Source: Pseudomonas sp. AKS31
GTDB lineage: Bacteria; Pseudomonadota; Gammaproteobacteria; Pseudomonadales; Pseudomonadaceae
Direction of reading: 5' to 3'
DNA: 51,352 bases
Assembly: GCF_023634765.1 (NCBI RefSeq)
Contig: NZ_JAMLFX010000002.1
Span: 57,319 to 108,670 of the forward strand
Shown here in pieces: positions 27,227-37,243 of this stretch (the first letter of the stretch is position 1; every line of letters begins with the position of its first letter). The notes below the pieces were generated by a model. That model saw nothing but the letters and a program-made list of their open reading frames with translations, had not been told where the DNA came from and did not search any database. A program made the translations under genes and the position numbers.

Positions 27227-28882
27227 ATGGATCAATACGCCCCGCGCAACTGGCAGCCCCACGAAAAGCCCAGTCTGCCCGGTTCCCCTTCGACGCCGTT
27301 GCACTCCAACCCCAAGCGCCTGGCCTATGCCTTGGTCGGCGTGCTGGTGGCGGTGACCGGTGGCTTGGGCAACTCGCTAGTGGTGGCCAACCTGCCTTAC
27401 CTGCAAGGCGCACTGGGCGCGACCACGGCGGAAATGGCCTGGCTGCCGGCGGCGTTCGTGATGACCAACGTATCGATGAATCTGCTGCTGGTGAAGTTTC
27501 GTCAGCAGTTCGGTTTGCGTGCGTTCACCGAGGTGTTTCTGGTGTTGTATGCGCTGGTGACCTTCGGCCATTTGTTCGTCAATGACCTGAATTCGGCGGT
27601 GGCGGTGCGCGCGGCCCACGGCATGGTCGGCGCGGCACTGAGTTCGCTGGGTCTGTATTACATGGTCCAGGCGTTCCCGGCGAAGTGGCGCATGAAGGCC
27701 CTGGTGCTCGGCCTCGGCACTTCACAACTGGCGCTGCCATTGGCGCGATTATTCTCGGAAGATTTGCTGCAGATCGCCGAATGGCGCGGCCTCTACCTCT
27801 TCGAACTGGGCATGGCACTGCTGTCGCTGGGCTGCGTATTGCTGCTCAAGCTTCCGCCGGGCGACCGTTTCAAAACCTTCGAAAAACTCGACTTTCTCAC
27901 CTTCGCCATTCTCGCCACGGGCGTGGCGCTGCTGTGTGCGGTGTTGTCGCTGGGGCGGATTGACTGGTGGCTGGAGGCCAACTGGATCGGCTATGCGCTG
28001 GCCGCCTCGATTGCTTTGATCCTCGCCGGCCTGGCCATCGAACATAATCGCAGCAACCCGCTGCTGATGACCCGTTGGCTTGGCAGCGGGACGATGATCC
28101 GCCTGGCGCTGGCGGTGACCCTGATTCGCATGGTCACCTCGGAGCAGTCGACCGGTGCGGTCGGTTTCATGCAGAACCTGAACATGGGCTATGAGCAACT
28201 GCACAGCCTCTACGTGGTGATGCTGATCGGCAGTGTCGCCGGGCTATTGACCAGTGCGCTGACCATCGACCCCAAACACCTGCTGATGCCATTGATCATC
28301 TCGCTGGGCCTGATGGCCACCGGGTCGGTGATGGACAGTTTTTCCAACAACCTGACCCGCCCGGAAAACCTCTACTTCAGTCAATTCCTGCTGGCGTTCG
28401 GCAGTACGTTTTTCCTCGGCCCGACCATGGTCTTCGGTACGCGCAATGTGCTGACCAATCCACGCAACCTGGTGAGTTTTTCTGTGCTGTTCGGGATCTG
28501 CAACAACCTCGGCGGCCTGCTGGGTGCGGCACTGCTGGGCACCTTTCAGATCGTCCGGGAAAAATTTCATTCCAGTCACATCGTTGAACACCTGACGCTG
28601 TCTGACCCGTTGGTGGCCGCGCGCGTGCAGAGCGGCGGCTCGGCGTACGGCTCGCTGTTGGCCGACCCGAGCCTGCGCAACCTGGCGGGGATTCGCAGCC
28701 TGTCCAACGCCGCGACCCGCGAGGCCAACGTGCTGGCCTATAACGATGTGTTCATGCTGATCGCCGTGATTGCGGTGCTGACCATGATCTGGCTGTCCAT
28801 TCGTGCGCTGTGGCTGATGAGCACCACCAAAGCCGTCGCCCCTGCGCCATCCACACCTCCGAGCGGTGCCACTTCTTCATGA
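27227..28882 (+). CDS. DHA2-family MFS efflux transporter (EmrB-like)
   Basis: A 551-aa major-facilitator protein with about fourteen membrane segments, long for the superfamily and typical of drug:H+ antiporter family 2. The N-terminal 30 residues are polar and Pro-rich; the first helix starts at LAYALVGVLVAVTGG. Motifs include NLPYLQGALGATTAEMAWL in loop 1 and a TRNVLTNPRNLVS loop late in the protein. The next gene, overlapping by ATGA, encodes its periplasmic adaptor, so the pair forms an EmrAB-like pump. Substrate unknown; no outer-membrane channel gene is adjacent. Confidence 0.85.
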   Translation: MDQYAPRNWQPHEKPSLPGSPSTPLHSNPKRLAYALVGVLVAVTGGLGNSLVVANLPYLQGALGATTAEMAWLPAAFVMTNVSMNLLLVKFRQQFGLRAFTEVFLVLYALVTFGHLFVNDLNSAVAVRAAHGMVGAALSSLGLYYMVQAFPAKWRMKALVLGLGTSQLALPLARLFSEDLLQIAEWRGLYLFELGMALLSLGCVLLLKLPPGDRFKTFEKLDFLTFAILATGVALLCAVLSLGRIDWWLEANWIGYALAASIALILAGLAIEHNRSNPLLMTRWLGSGTMIRLALAVTLIRMVTSEQSTGAVGFMQNLNMGYEQLHSLYVVMLIGSVAGLLTSALTIDPKHLLMPLIISLGLMATGSVMDSFSNNLTRPENLYFSQFLLAFGSTFFLGPTMVFGTRNVLTNPRNLVSFSVLFGICNNLGGLLGAALLGTFQIVREKFHSSHIVEHLTLSDPLVAARVQSGGSAYGSLLADPSLRNLAGIRSLSNAATREANVLAYNDVFMLIAVIAVLTMIWLSIRALWLMSTTKAVAPAPSTPPSGATSS

Positions 28883-30021
28883 CCGAACCGACCACCACAA
28901 CCACCAATGCTATCGCTGCCACGCCTGAGGGCGTCGCGCCGCCGTCATCGCCGAACACCGAGCCACGCTCGCTGCGGGTGCGGATCATCTCGTCGCTGGG
29001 CTTTGCCGCGATTGCCATCGTCGGCGTATTGATCGTTTTGTATGCCTGGCAATTGCCGCCGTTCAGCAGTGCGGTCGAAACCACCGAAAACGCGTTGGTG
29101 CGCGGGCAGGTGACGATCATCGGCCCGCAACTCGCCGGCTATGTCTACGAGGTGCCGGTGCAGGATTTCCAGTACGTGAAGGCTGGGGATTTGCTGGTGC
29201 GTCTGGACGACCGTATCTATCAGCAACGCCTCGACCAGGCACTGGCGCAACTGGCAGTGCAGAAGGCCGCATTGGCCAATGTGGTGCAGCAACGCAACAG
29301 CGCCGAGGCGACGATCAAGTTGCGTCAGGCGGTGCAGGCCGACAGCGAAGCGCAGTTGCGTAAAAGCGAGGCGGATCTGCGCCGCAATCAGGAATTGGTG
29401 CGCGACGGTTCGGTGTCGAAACGCGAGATGGACGTCGCGCTGGCGGCCAATGCGCAAAGCATTGCGGCGGTCGCGCAAGCCAAGGCCAATCTGGAAATCG
29501 CCCGTCAGGATCTGCAAACGGTGATCGTCAATCGTGGCTCGCTGGAAGCAGCGGTGGCCAGCGCCGAAGCAGCGGTGCAACTGGCGCGGATCGACCTGTC
29601 GAATACGCGTATTGTCGCCCCGCGTGACGGTCAGCTCGGGCAGATCGGCGTGCGCCTCGGCGCTTACGTCAACTCCGGGGCGCAGTTGATGGCGTTGGTG
29701 CCGAACCAGAAATGGGTGATCGCCAACATGAAGGAAACCCAGATGGACAACGTCCGCGTCGGGCAACCGGTACGCTTCACAGTCGATGCGCTGAACCACC
29801 GCAAATTCACCGGACATGTGCAGCATATTTCCCCGGGCACCGGTTCTGAATTTGCCCTGTTGCAGGCGGACAACGCCACCGGCAACTTCGTGAAAATTGC
29901 CCAGCGGGTGCCGGTGCGGATCACCATCGATCCGGATCAGCAGGAAGAGGAGCGGTTGCGGCCGGGGATGTCGGTGGTGGTCAGCATCGACACCGCGGCG
30001 GGCGACACCCAGCCTCACTGA
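28879..30021 (+). CDS. HlyD/EmrA-family membrane fusion protein
   Basis: A 380-aa periplasmic adaptor from the ATG overlapping the MFS stop. One N-terminal membrane anchor (about 34-56), then a barrel-sandwich segment (TTENALVRGQVTIIGPQLAGYV), a long coiled-coil hairpin rich in Ala/Gln (about 120-220, with KAALANVVQQRN and KSEADLRRNQELV), and the second lipoyl half-motif TRIVAPRDGQLGQIGVRLG. It would couple the MFS pump to an outer-membrane channel encoded elsewhere, as in EmrA-EmrB-TolC. Confidence 0.87.
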   Translation: MTEPTTTTTNAIAATPEGVAPPSSPNTEPRSLRVRIISSLGFAAIAIVGVLIVLYAWQLPPFSSAVETTENALVRGQVTIIGPQLAGYVYEVPVQDFQYVKAGDLLVRLDDRIYQQRLDQALAQLAVQKAALANVVQQRNSAEATIKLRQAVQADSEAQLRKSEADLRRNQELVRDGSVSKREMDVALAANAQSIAAVAQAKANLEIARQDLQTVIVNRGSLEAAVASAEAAVQLARIDLSNTRIVAPRDGQLGQIGVRLGAYVNSGAQLMALVPNQKWVIANMKETQMDNVRVGQPVRFTVDALNHRKFTGHVQHISPGTGSEFALLQADNATGNFVKIAQRVPVRITIDPDQQEEERLRPGMSVVVSIDTAAGDTQPH

Positions 30022-30033
30022 CACAATGCATAA

Positions 30034-30123
30034 CCCTGTGGGCTTGCCAGCGATGACGTCGGCATATCCGAAATATCTGTTCCTGACACACCGCCATCGC
30101 TGGCAAGCCAGCTCCCACAGGGG
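30034..30123. repeat. REP doublet with a truncated left arm
   Basis: The left unit reads CCTGTGGGCTTGCCAGCGATG, missing about six bases (AGCTGG) from the hairpin core; the right unit CATCGCTGGCAAGCCAGCTC is intact. It separates the efflux pair from copD. Confidence 0.82.
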
Positions 30124-30132
30124 GATCGTGTT

Positions 30133-30990
30133 TCAGGTTGTGATCATCGGGGGCAGGGTGCCGAGCAGGGATACGGCGGCTACGGCACCAATGCCGAGCA
30201 ACCACTCCAGCAGCACACTGCGCCTGAGCGTGCCAATCCGTTGTTCGCAATCCTCAATCCGCAAACGATTGAACAGCGCCAATCCAAGCATCCCCAGCAC
30301 GGTCATCGCCTTGATCAACAGAATCAACGCAAACCCGCTGAACAATGGCGTCGGCCACCACTGGCCGGTCAGCACGCGTACGTTGATCAAACCCGTGATC
30401 AGCAACCCCGCGACCAGCGTATAACCGATCCCGCTGAAACGTCGCAAAACTTCATTCACCGGCTCCGTCGGCTGACGCAGAATCAGCACCAGCAATAACA
30501 GCCCGCCGAGCCACGCCGCTACGCAGGTCAGATGCACGATCTGGTTGAAAATCAGCAATTGCCCACTCAAACCATCGAGCATGGCGCCGTGTCCGACCGG
30601 AGCGAGAGTCGCCAGCAGCAGTGCACTCAAGCCAAGTCGCAACGGCATGTTTGAACGCCAAGGTGTGAACAACAGCGCCAACAGCACAGCATTGATCAGC
30701 AGATGCCAACGCCAGACCTGACCAAAAAACGTATGGCCCAGCACCCGCGCAACCGTGTCCGGATCAAACGCCGCTGTAGCCGAACCGGCCATGCTTGCAG
30801 TAATCAAAAGTGCCCAGGCAATCCCGCTGACCAGCGCCACTGCAGCCAGCCCGCGCGCCAGTCGCGCCAGGTACCGATCCACTTGCGGCGCTTCATCTTT
30901 GAGCAGTAACGGCCTGAACAGCCAGGCCCCGAACAGCATCAACACCACGATGAAATGCACGAAGCGGCACAGCACCAGCGCTTCACTCAT
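30133..30990 (-). CDS. copD: CopD-family copper transport membrane protein
   Basis: A 285-aa inner-membrane protein with about eight helices. CopD traits: an early RFVHFIVVLMLFGAWLF helix with His, LGHTFFGQVWRWH (about 90-100), IVHLTCVAAWLGGL with conserved His and Trp, and RFSGIGYTLVAGLLITGLIN. It follows copC after 3 bp. The pair is thought to import or buffer copper across periplasm and inner membrane; no copAB genes are adjacent. Confidence 0.87.
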   Translation of the reverse strand: MSEALVLCRFVHFIVVLMLFGAWLFRPLLLKDEAPQVDRYLARLARGLAAVALVSGIAWALLITASMAGSATAAFDPDTVARVLGHTFFGQVWRWHLLINAVLLALLFTPWRSNMPLRLGLSALLLATLAPVGHGAMLDGLSGQLLIFNQIVHLTCVAAWLGGLLLLVLILRQPTEPVNEVLRRFSGIGYTLVAGLLITGLINVRVLTGQWWPTPLFSGFALILLIKAMTVLGMLGLALFNRLRIEDCEQRIGTLRRSVLLEWLLGIGAVAAVSLLGTLPPMITT

Positions 30991-30993
30991 GAA

Positions 30994-31356
30994 TTACTGA
31001 CCCACCTTGAACTGGTAGGCGCCTTCGCTTTTGTGCGTGTCCACCGACACCGCATGCCATTCGATTTTGTACTCGCCGGCGCTCAGCGGAGCGGCCGGTG
31101 TGACGATCAGGGTTTTCTTGTCGCCCTCGGTGGTTAGCGGCTTGACCGCGACCGGTGCGCCATCGCGAGTCAACGTGACTTTGGTGAAACTGGCCTCGAC
31201 ACCTTCGGAAAAGGTCAGGCGCAAATCGGCGGGAGCGGCGACGGTGCTGTCGGCGGCCGGGGTCTGGCTTTTCAGGTGGGCATGGGCAAACACGGAAGAT
31301 GCGGCGAACAGCGAAGCGAGCAGGGCGGTGGTGGTCAGGACGTTCTTGAACAGCAT
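30994..31356 (-). CDS. copC: CopC periplasmic copper-binding protein
   Basis: A 120-aa protein with a signal peptide (1-24, ...SSVFA); the mature protein then starts HAHLKSQTP, giving the N-terminal His of the Cu(II) site. The other ligands are in AVSVDTHKSEG (Asp and His). The Met-rich Cu(I) loop of P. syringae CopC is absent, so this is the Cu(II)-only type. Cotranscribed with copD. Confidence 0.9.
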   Translation of the reverse strand: MLFKNVLTTTALLASLFAASSVFAHAHLKSQTPAADSTVAAPADLRLTFSEGVEASFTKVTLTRDGAPVAVKPLTTEGDKKTLIVTPAAPLSAGEYKIEWHAVSVDTHKSEGAYQFKVGQ

Positions 31357-31495
31357 CGCGGATACCTCTGAGGCAGGATCGAAGAAGCGTCAGTTTAGCC
31401 ATCCGCTGACGCCAGTACGAAGTTTTGTTTGCAGCGGTCGCCCGCGGACCAGAGCGGATGCTAGTCTTGGGCAACGCTGTTGTCAGGGAGCCCTC

Positions 31496-32116
31496 ATGGG
31501 CAATCACAAGATCGAGATTCGTCGCAGTAACGTCGAGAAAATCCTCCTCGCGGCGGAAAAAGTCTTCGCCGAAAAAGGCTTCGGCGGCACCGCCATGGCC
31601 GACATCGCAGCGGAGGTGCAACTGCCGCGCTCCAACCTGCATTACTACTTCAGCACCAAGAGCGAGCTGTACAGCGCGGTGCTGTTCGACCTGTTGGAAG
31701 TGTGGAAACAGGATGCGCTGTGCTTCGAGATGTTCGACGATCCGCGCGTGGTGCTGAGCAGCTATATCCGCGCCAAGATGAACCACTCGCGCAGCCGTCC
31801 GTATGGCTCGAAAGTCTGGGCCAACGAGATCATTCACGGTGCACCGACCTTGGGCGAGGCGCTGGATGTCAGCCTGTATGACTGGGCGAAGATGAAGGAA
31901 GCGAAGATTCGTCAGTGGGTCGAGGACAAGCGAATTTTGCCGGTGGAACCGTCGAGTCTGCTGTACATGATTTGGGCGTCGACCCAGCACTATGCCGACT
32001 TTGATCATCAGGTGAATATCCTCAATGATCACCAGCCGTTGTCGGACATGCAGTTTGAGCGGGCGGTGCAGACGGTGACGAGTGTGATTTTGCGTGGGAT
32101 CGGTTTGGAACCCTGA
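31496..32116 (+). CDS. TetR-family regulator, RutR-like
   Basis: A 206-aa repressor. The N-terminal HTH spans about residues 31-55 (GTAMADIAAEVQLPRSNLHYYF). The C-terminal half carries LYMIWASTQHYADFDHQV, close to the RutR (YcdC) ligand domain of E. coli, which responds to uracil/thymine. It stands at the 3' side of the pyrimidine catabolic cluster, so it is the best candidate for that cluster's regulator. ATG 31496 (AGGGAG upstream) is chosen; longer in-frame starts overlap copC antisense. Confidence 0.85.
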   Translation: MGNHKIEIRRSNVEKILLAAEKVFAEKGFGGTAMADIAAEVQLPRSNLHYYFSTKSELYSAVLFDLLEVWKQDALCFEMFDDPRVVLSSYIRAKMNHSRSRPYGSKVWANEIIHGAPTLGEALDVSLYDWAKMKEAKIRQWVEDKRILPVEPSSLLYMIWASTQHYADFDHQVNILNDHQPLSDMQFERAVQTVTSVILRGIGLEP

Positions 32117-32123
32117 AAGCAGA

Positions 32124-32370
32124 CCCTCACCCCAGCCCTCTCCCGGAGGGAGAGGGGGCCGACCGAGGTGTATTTAGAGATACATCGACCTGAAAAATCC
32201 AGTCGATTATGGATTCAAAAAGCCGTCCGAGCCTTTGCCTGTTTCGATTAGCCGTCCGTGCCTGTGCATGTATCGATTATGGATTCAAAGCAAATCGTTC
32301 AGGTCGGTGGATTTCTGAAATATCCCCGGATCAGTCCCCTCTCCCTTTGGGAGAGGGTTAGGGTGAGGGG
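32124..32370. repeat. TIR-flanked non-coding repeat element, copy 2
   Basis: Starts CCCTCACCCCAGCCCTCTCC, ends GGGAGAGGGTTAGGGTGAGGG. The inner part has CATCGACCTGAAA and two TCGATTATGGATTCA blocks with AGCCGTCCG repeats between. It fills the whole space between the convergent tetR-like gene and preA. Confidence 0.8.
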
Positions 32371-33645
32371 CTAGAGCGCAACGTGATACGGATTGCGCGG
32401 ATCATGATTCCAATCGAGAAACGGCTTCCCAGTCTCAATCGGCACCATCTCGATGCAATCGGCCACCGGGCATGTGATCTGGCACAAATTACAACCCACA
32501 CACTCCTCATCGATCACTTCATATTTATGCGTCCCGTCCGCCTGCTTCAGACTGCTGATCGCCTGGTGTGAGGTGTCCTCGCAAGCAATGTGGCAGCGCC
32601 CGCAACCAATGCACGCGTCCTGATCAATCTTCGCGATCACCTGATAGTTGATGTCGAGGTACTTCCAGTCCGTGGTATTGCCCACCGCGCGCCCGGAGAA
32701 CTCGGCGATGTTGGCGTAGCCCTGACTGTCCATCCACCGCGACAAGCCGTCCTTCATCTCCTCGACAATGCGGAAGCCATGCAGCATCGCCGCCGTGCAC
32801 ACCTGCACCGCGCCGCTGCCCAACGCCATGAATTCCGCCGCGTCGCGCCAACTGCCGATGCCGCCAATGCCACAGATCGGCAAGCCCTGGGTCTGCGGAT
32901 CGCGGGCAATCTCGGCGACCATGTTCAGCGCAATCGGTTTCACCGCCGAGCCGCAGTAACCGCCGTGGGTGCTTTTGCTGCCGACGGTGGGCAGGGCAAC
33001 CATGTGTTCCAGGTCGACGCTGGTGATCGAGTTGATCGTATTGATCAGCGACACCGCGTCCGCACCACCGCGATGGGCCGCGCGGGCGGCGACGCGGATG
33101 TCGGTGATGTTCGGCGTCAGTTTGACGATCACCGGCAGCGAACAATAGGTCTTGCACCAGCGCGTGACCTGCTCGACGTACTCCGGCACCTGGCCGACCG
33201 CCGCACCCATGCCGCGCTCGGGCATGCCGTGGGGGCAGCCGAAGTTCAGTTCGATACCGTCAGCGCCAGTCGCTTCCACCAGCGGCAGAATGTGTTTCCA
33301 CGACTCCTCGACACACGGCACCATCAACGAAACGATCAGCGCGCGATCCGGCCAGTCCTTCTTGACCTGAGTGATTTCGCGCAGGTTGATTTCCAGCGAA
33401 CGGTCAGTGATCAGCTCGATATTGTTGATGCCCAACACTTCACGGTTATTGCCGTAGTGCGCCGAGTAGCGCGACGACACGTTGACCGCCGCCGGGTCCT
33501 CTCCGAGGGTTTTCCACACCACGCCACCCCAGCCTGCCTCAAAGGCACGGACGACGTTATAAGCTTTGTCGGTCGGTGGCGCAGAGGCCAGCCAGAACGG
33601 GTTAGGGGCTTTGATGCCAGCGAAGACAATCGACAGATCGGCCAT
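32371..33645 (-). CDS. preA: NAD-dependent dihydropyrimidine dehydrogenase subunit PreA
   Basis: A 424-aa FMN/Fe-S subunit. N-terminal DHOD-like barrel: GIKAPNPFWLASAPPTDK, ELNFGCPHGMPERGMGAAVGQ, VIVKLTPNITD, GIGGIGSWRDAAEFM. Two C-terminal [4Fe-4S] clusters: CIGCGRCHIACEDT and CVGCNLCQITCPVADC. With PreT it reduces uracil and thymine to the dihydro forms using NAD(P)H, the first step of the reductive pathway. It abuts the preT stop directly. Also called pydA/pydX in some annotations. Confidence 0.92.
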   Translation of the reverse strand: MADLSIVFAGIKAPNPFWLASAPPTDKAYNVVRAFEAGWGGVVWKTLGEDPAAVNVSSRYSAHYGNNREVLGINNIELITDRSLEINLREITQVKKDWPDRALIVSLMVPCVEESWKHILPLVEATGADGIELNFGCPHGMPERGMGAAVGQVPEYVEQVTRWCKTYCSLPVIVKLTPNITDIRVAARAAHRGGADAVSLINTINSITSVDLEHMVALPTVGSKSTHGGYCGSAVKPIALNMVAEIARDPQTQGLPICGIGGIGSWRDAAEFMALGSGAVQVCTAAMLHGFRIVEEMKDGLSRWMDSQGYANIAEFSGRAVGNTTDWKYLDINYQVIAKIDQDACIGCGRCHIACEDTSHQAISSLKQADGTHKYEVIDEECVGCNLCQITCPVADCIEMVPIETGKPFLDWNHDPRNPYHVAL

Positions 33646-35013
33646 TTACGCAGCCTCCACGTTAAGCATCAGTTGAGCGTTGATCGCCTCGGCGGCGCGT
33701 TTGCCGTGCTGCACGGCTTGTACGGTGAGGTCCTGATCGAGGCTGGTGCAGTCGCCGCCGGCATACACGTCGGGGATGCTGGTGCGCAGGTTCTCATCGA
33801 CGTAGATGCGTTCGCCCTGACGCTTGAGTTCACGCGCCAACGGGTCGGCGAGGGCGCTGCCGTCGAAGGCCTGACCGATGGCTTTGAAGATCGCGTCAGC
33901 GGCCAGCTCGAAAGTTTCGCCAGTGGTTTGCAGGCGACCGTCGACCAGATCGGTGCGGGCGAAACGCATGCCGCGCACCTGGCCCTGATCGTCGAGCAGC
34001 ACCTCTTCCGGTTGCGCCCAGGTCAGCAGGCGTACCTGATTGGCTTTGGCGATGTCCTGTTCATGACCGGTGGCGCCCATGTCGGCGGCGCCACGGCGAT
34101 ACACCAGATTGACGTCGCGGGCACCGAGGCGGGCCATTTGCACGGCCATGTCGATCGCCGTGTTGCCGGCGCCGAGCACGATGCAGCGTTCGGCCAGTGG
34201 CAGTTGCGTGAGGTCATCGGCCTGGCGCAGTTCGCGAATGTAATCGGTGGCGGCGAGCAGGCCCGGAGCATCTTCGTGAGGCAGGCCGAGTTGCTTGCTG
34301 GCGTTGAGACCGAGGCCGAGGAACACCGCGTCGAACTGTTGATGCAGTTCGCTCAGCGTCAGGTTGTCACCGAGTTTCTGCCCGTGACGAATCTCGATGC
34401 CGCCGATCTGCAGGAGGAAATCCAGTTCTTTCTGCGCGTAGTCGTCGACCAGTTTGTACTTGGCGATCCCGTATTCATTGAGGCCGCCAGCCTTCTCCCG
34501 CGCTTCGAAAATCACCACGTCATGCCCGTGCATGGCACTGCGGTGAGCGCAGGACAAACCGGCCGGCCCGGCACCGACCACGGCGATGCGTTTGCCAGTC
34601 GCGGCAGCACGCTGGAACGGGTGCTCGGTGAAGTGCGCATTGTCCACGGCGTAGCGTTGCAGCAGGCCGATCAGCACCGGCGCGCATTCCTGAGCGTTAT
34701 TGCGTACGCAGGCTTGCTGGCAAAGGATTTCCGTCGGACAGACCCGCGCGCAACTGCCGCCGAGGATGTTCGCCGAAAGGATTTTCTGCGCCGCACCGGG
34801 CACGTTGTCTTGATGAATGTTGCGGATGAACGACGGGATGTCGATCTCGCTCGGGCACGCATTGACGCACGGGGCGTCGTAGCAATACAGGCAGCGCGAG
34901 GCTTCCAGATGCGCCTGCCGGGCGTTGAGCGGCGGCGCCAGATCGGTGAAATGCCCGGCGAGGGCGGCCGCGCTTTCGTGCGGGTGGGGGAGATGGTTCA
35001 GGGTCTCGATCAC
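33646..35013 (-). CDS. preT: NAD-dependent dihydropyrimidine dehydrogenase subunit PreT
   Basis: A 455-aa flavoprotein. N-terminal Cys clusters: CLYCYDAPCVNACPSEIDIP and CARVCPTEILCQQACVRN for [4Fe-4S] centres; then FAD-binding IAVVGAGPAGLSCA and NADH-binding CIVLGAGNTAIDMA; C-terminal DVYAGGDCT. The GTG at 35013 is chosen because GAGG lies nine bases upstream and because a longer frame would translate REP sequence. It passes electrons from NAD(P)H to PreA. Confidence 0.9.
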   Translation of the reverse strand: MIETLNHLPHPHESAAALAGHFTDLAPPLNARQAHLEASRCLYCYDAPCVNACPSEIDIPSFIRNIHQDNVPGAAQKILSANILGGSCARVCPTEILCQQACVRNNAQECAPVLIGLLQRYAVDNAHFTEHPFQRAAATGKRIAVVGAGPAGLSCAHRSAMHGHDVVIFEAREKAGGLNEYGIAKYKLVDDYAQKELDFLLQIGGIEIRHGQKLGDNLTLSELHQQFDAVFLGLGLNASKQLGLPHEDAPGLLAATDYIRELRQADDLTQLPLAERCIVLGAGNTAIDMAVQMARLGARDVNLVYRRGAADMGATGHEQDIAKANQVRLLTWAQPEEVLLDDQGQVRGMRFARTDLVDGRLQTTGETFELAADAIFKAIGQAFDGSALADPLARELKRQGERIYVDENLRTSIPDVYAGGDCTSLDQDLTVQAVQHGKRAAEAINAQLMLNVEAA

Positions 35014-35085
35014 GGTTTTGTGCCTCACGGTTATTGAGGTTCTCTGCCTCTGATGGGCAGTGGTTTTTGTGGCGTTCGGGATGGC

Positions 35086-35164
35086 CTCATCGCTGGCAAG
35101 CCAGCTCCCACAAGGTTTTGTGAGCACCACAGATCCCTGTGGGAGCTGGCTTGCCAGCGATAGG
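35086..35164. repeat. REP doublet (CTGGCAAGCCAG type)
   Basis: CATCGCTGGCAAGCCAGCTC and its inverse, 30 bases apart, between the hydA stop and the preT start, so inside the likely pyrimidine operon. Confidence 0.9.
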
Positions 35165-35177
35165 CCGAAGGCCGCTT

Positions 35178-36656
<1,479 letters not shown>

Positions 36657-36814
36657 CTAGATGTTTTATTGATGTACGGCGATGAAGGGCGTATTCCTGT
36701 CAGCGCTGTCAGGAATAGAAGCTAGTCGCAGATTTGCAATAGAGCAAGATTATTTTTTATAAGCTTATGACTGTTTTAAGTGCATGAAAAATAACGATAA
36801 AAATACAAAATCAC

Positions 36815-36842
36815 CAAAATGGTGAGGCTGTTCACCATTTTG
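36815..36842. promoter_or_regulatory. perfect 11-bp inverted repeat in the hydA/NCS1 divergent region
   Basis: CAAAATGGTGA-N6-TCACCATTTTG. It lies about 200 bp from hydA and 400 bp from the transporter gene, in an AT-rich stretch (about 36720-37070). No clear U-tract follows on the plus strand; the minus side is T-rich but broken. An operator is a better guess than a terminator. A weaker dyad, CTTGCCAGA with TCAGACAAG, lies at 36975-37008. The rest of the 626 bp holds no gene I can support. Confidence 0.55.
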
Positions 36843-37103
36843 ACGCACTTGACAGGATGGAAATATGAGCAAGATTTCCTATGTGAAATCAGCCGCTTGA
36901 AGTTGAGCTGCGGTTGCTCGCTCACGATGAAAAAAAGTGCAGTGCACCAGATTGAGTCCTGACAGTTCGGACAACTTGCCAGACGTCTAGCCTGAGCGTT
37001 CAGACAAGTTTCCACGGGCTCAGCAGATAAATAATTAAAACTGATGAATATCAGAAAGTTGCACAGCGTTTAACCCTCGGCCCGATGCGCAAGCGGGGCA
37101 CCC

Positions 37104-37118
37104 GGCACGTTTATTGAT
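37104..37118 (+). promoter_or_regulatory. sigma-54-like -24/-12 element (weak)
   Basis: GGCACG-TTTA-TTGAT matches the -24 box fully but has GA rather than GC at -12. It lies 126 bp upstream of the transporter start. Nitrogen control would make sense for pyrimidine uptake, but the -12 mismatch is serious. Confidence 0.25.
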
Positions 37119-37243
37119 GCCGCCGCTGACACCATGGCCGGTGCACGAAAGTTGTCAGTTCCTCCGGCCATCGTCCGGCTCGCACCCTTGTGTGCCAGCC
37201 GCTTGATGAGCAAAAAAATAATCAGAAGAACAGTGGAGCGGCC

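Noticed and set aside
31436..31450. GGTC-N7-GACC dyad upstream of the TetR gene as its operator
   Set aside because: Only 4-bp arms in GC-rich DNA; such matches are expected by chance, and it does not fit the RutR consensus.
32590..35037. An 815-codon open frame on the plus strand
   Set aside because: It lies wholly antisense to preA and preT, which have clear Fe-S and FAD motifs. The translation is Arg/His/Gln-rich with no recognisable fold, typical of a high-GC shadow frame.
35014..35130. Upstream extension of preT to 35130
   Set aside because: The extension translates REP DNA (KPCGSWLASDEA); the GTG at 35013 has a good ribosome site.
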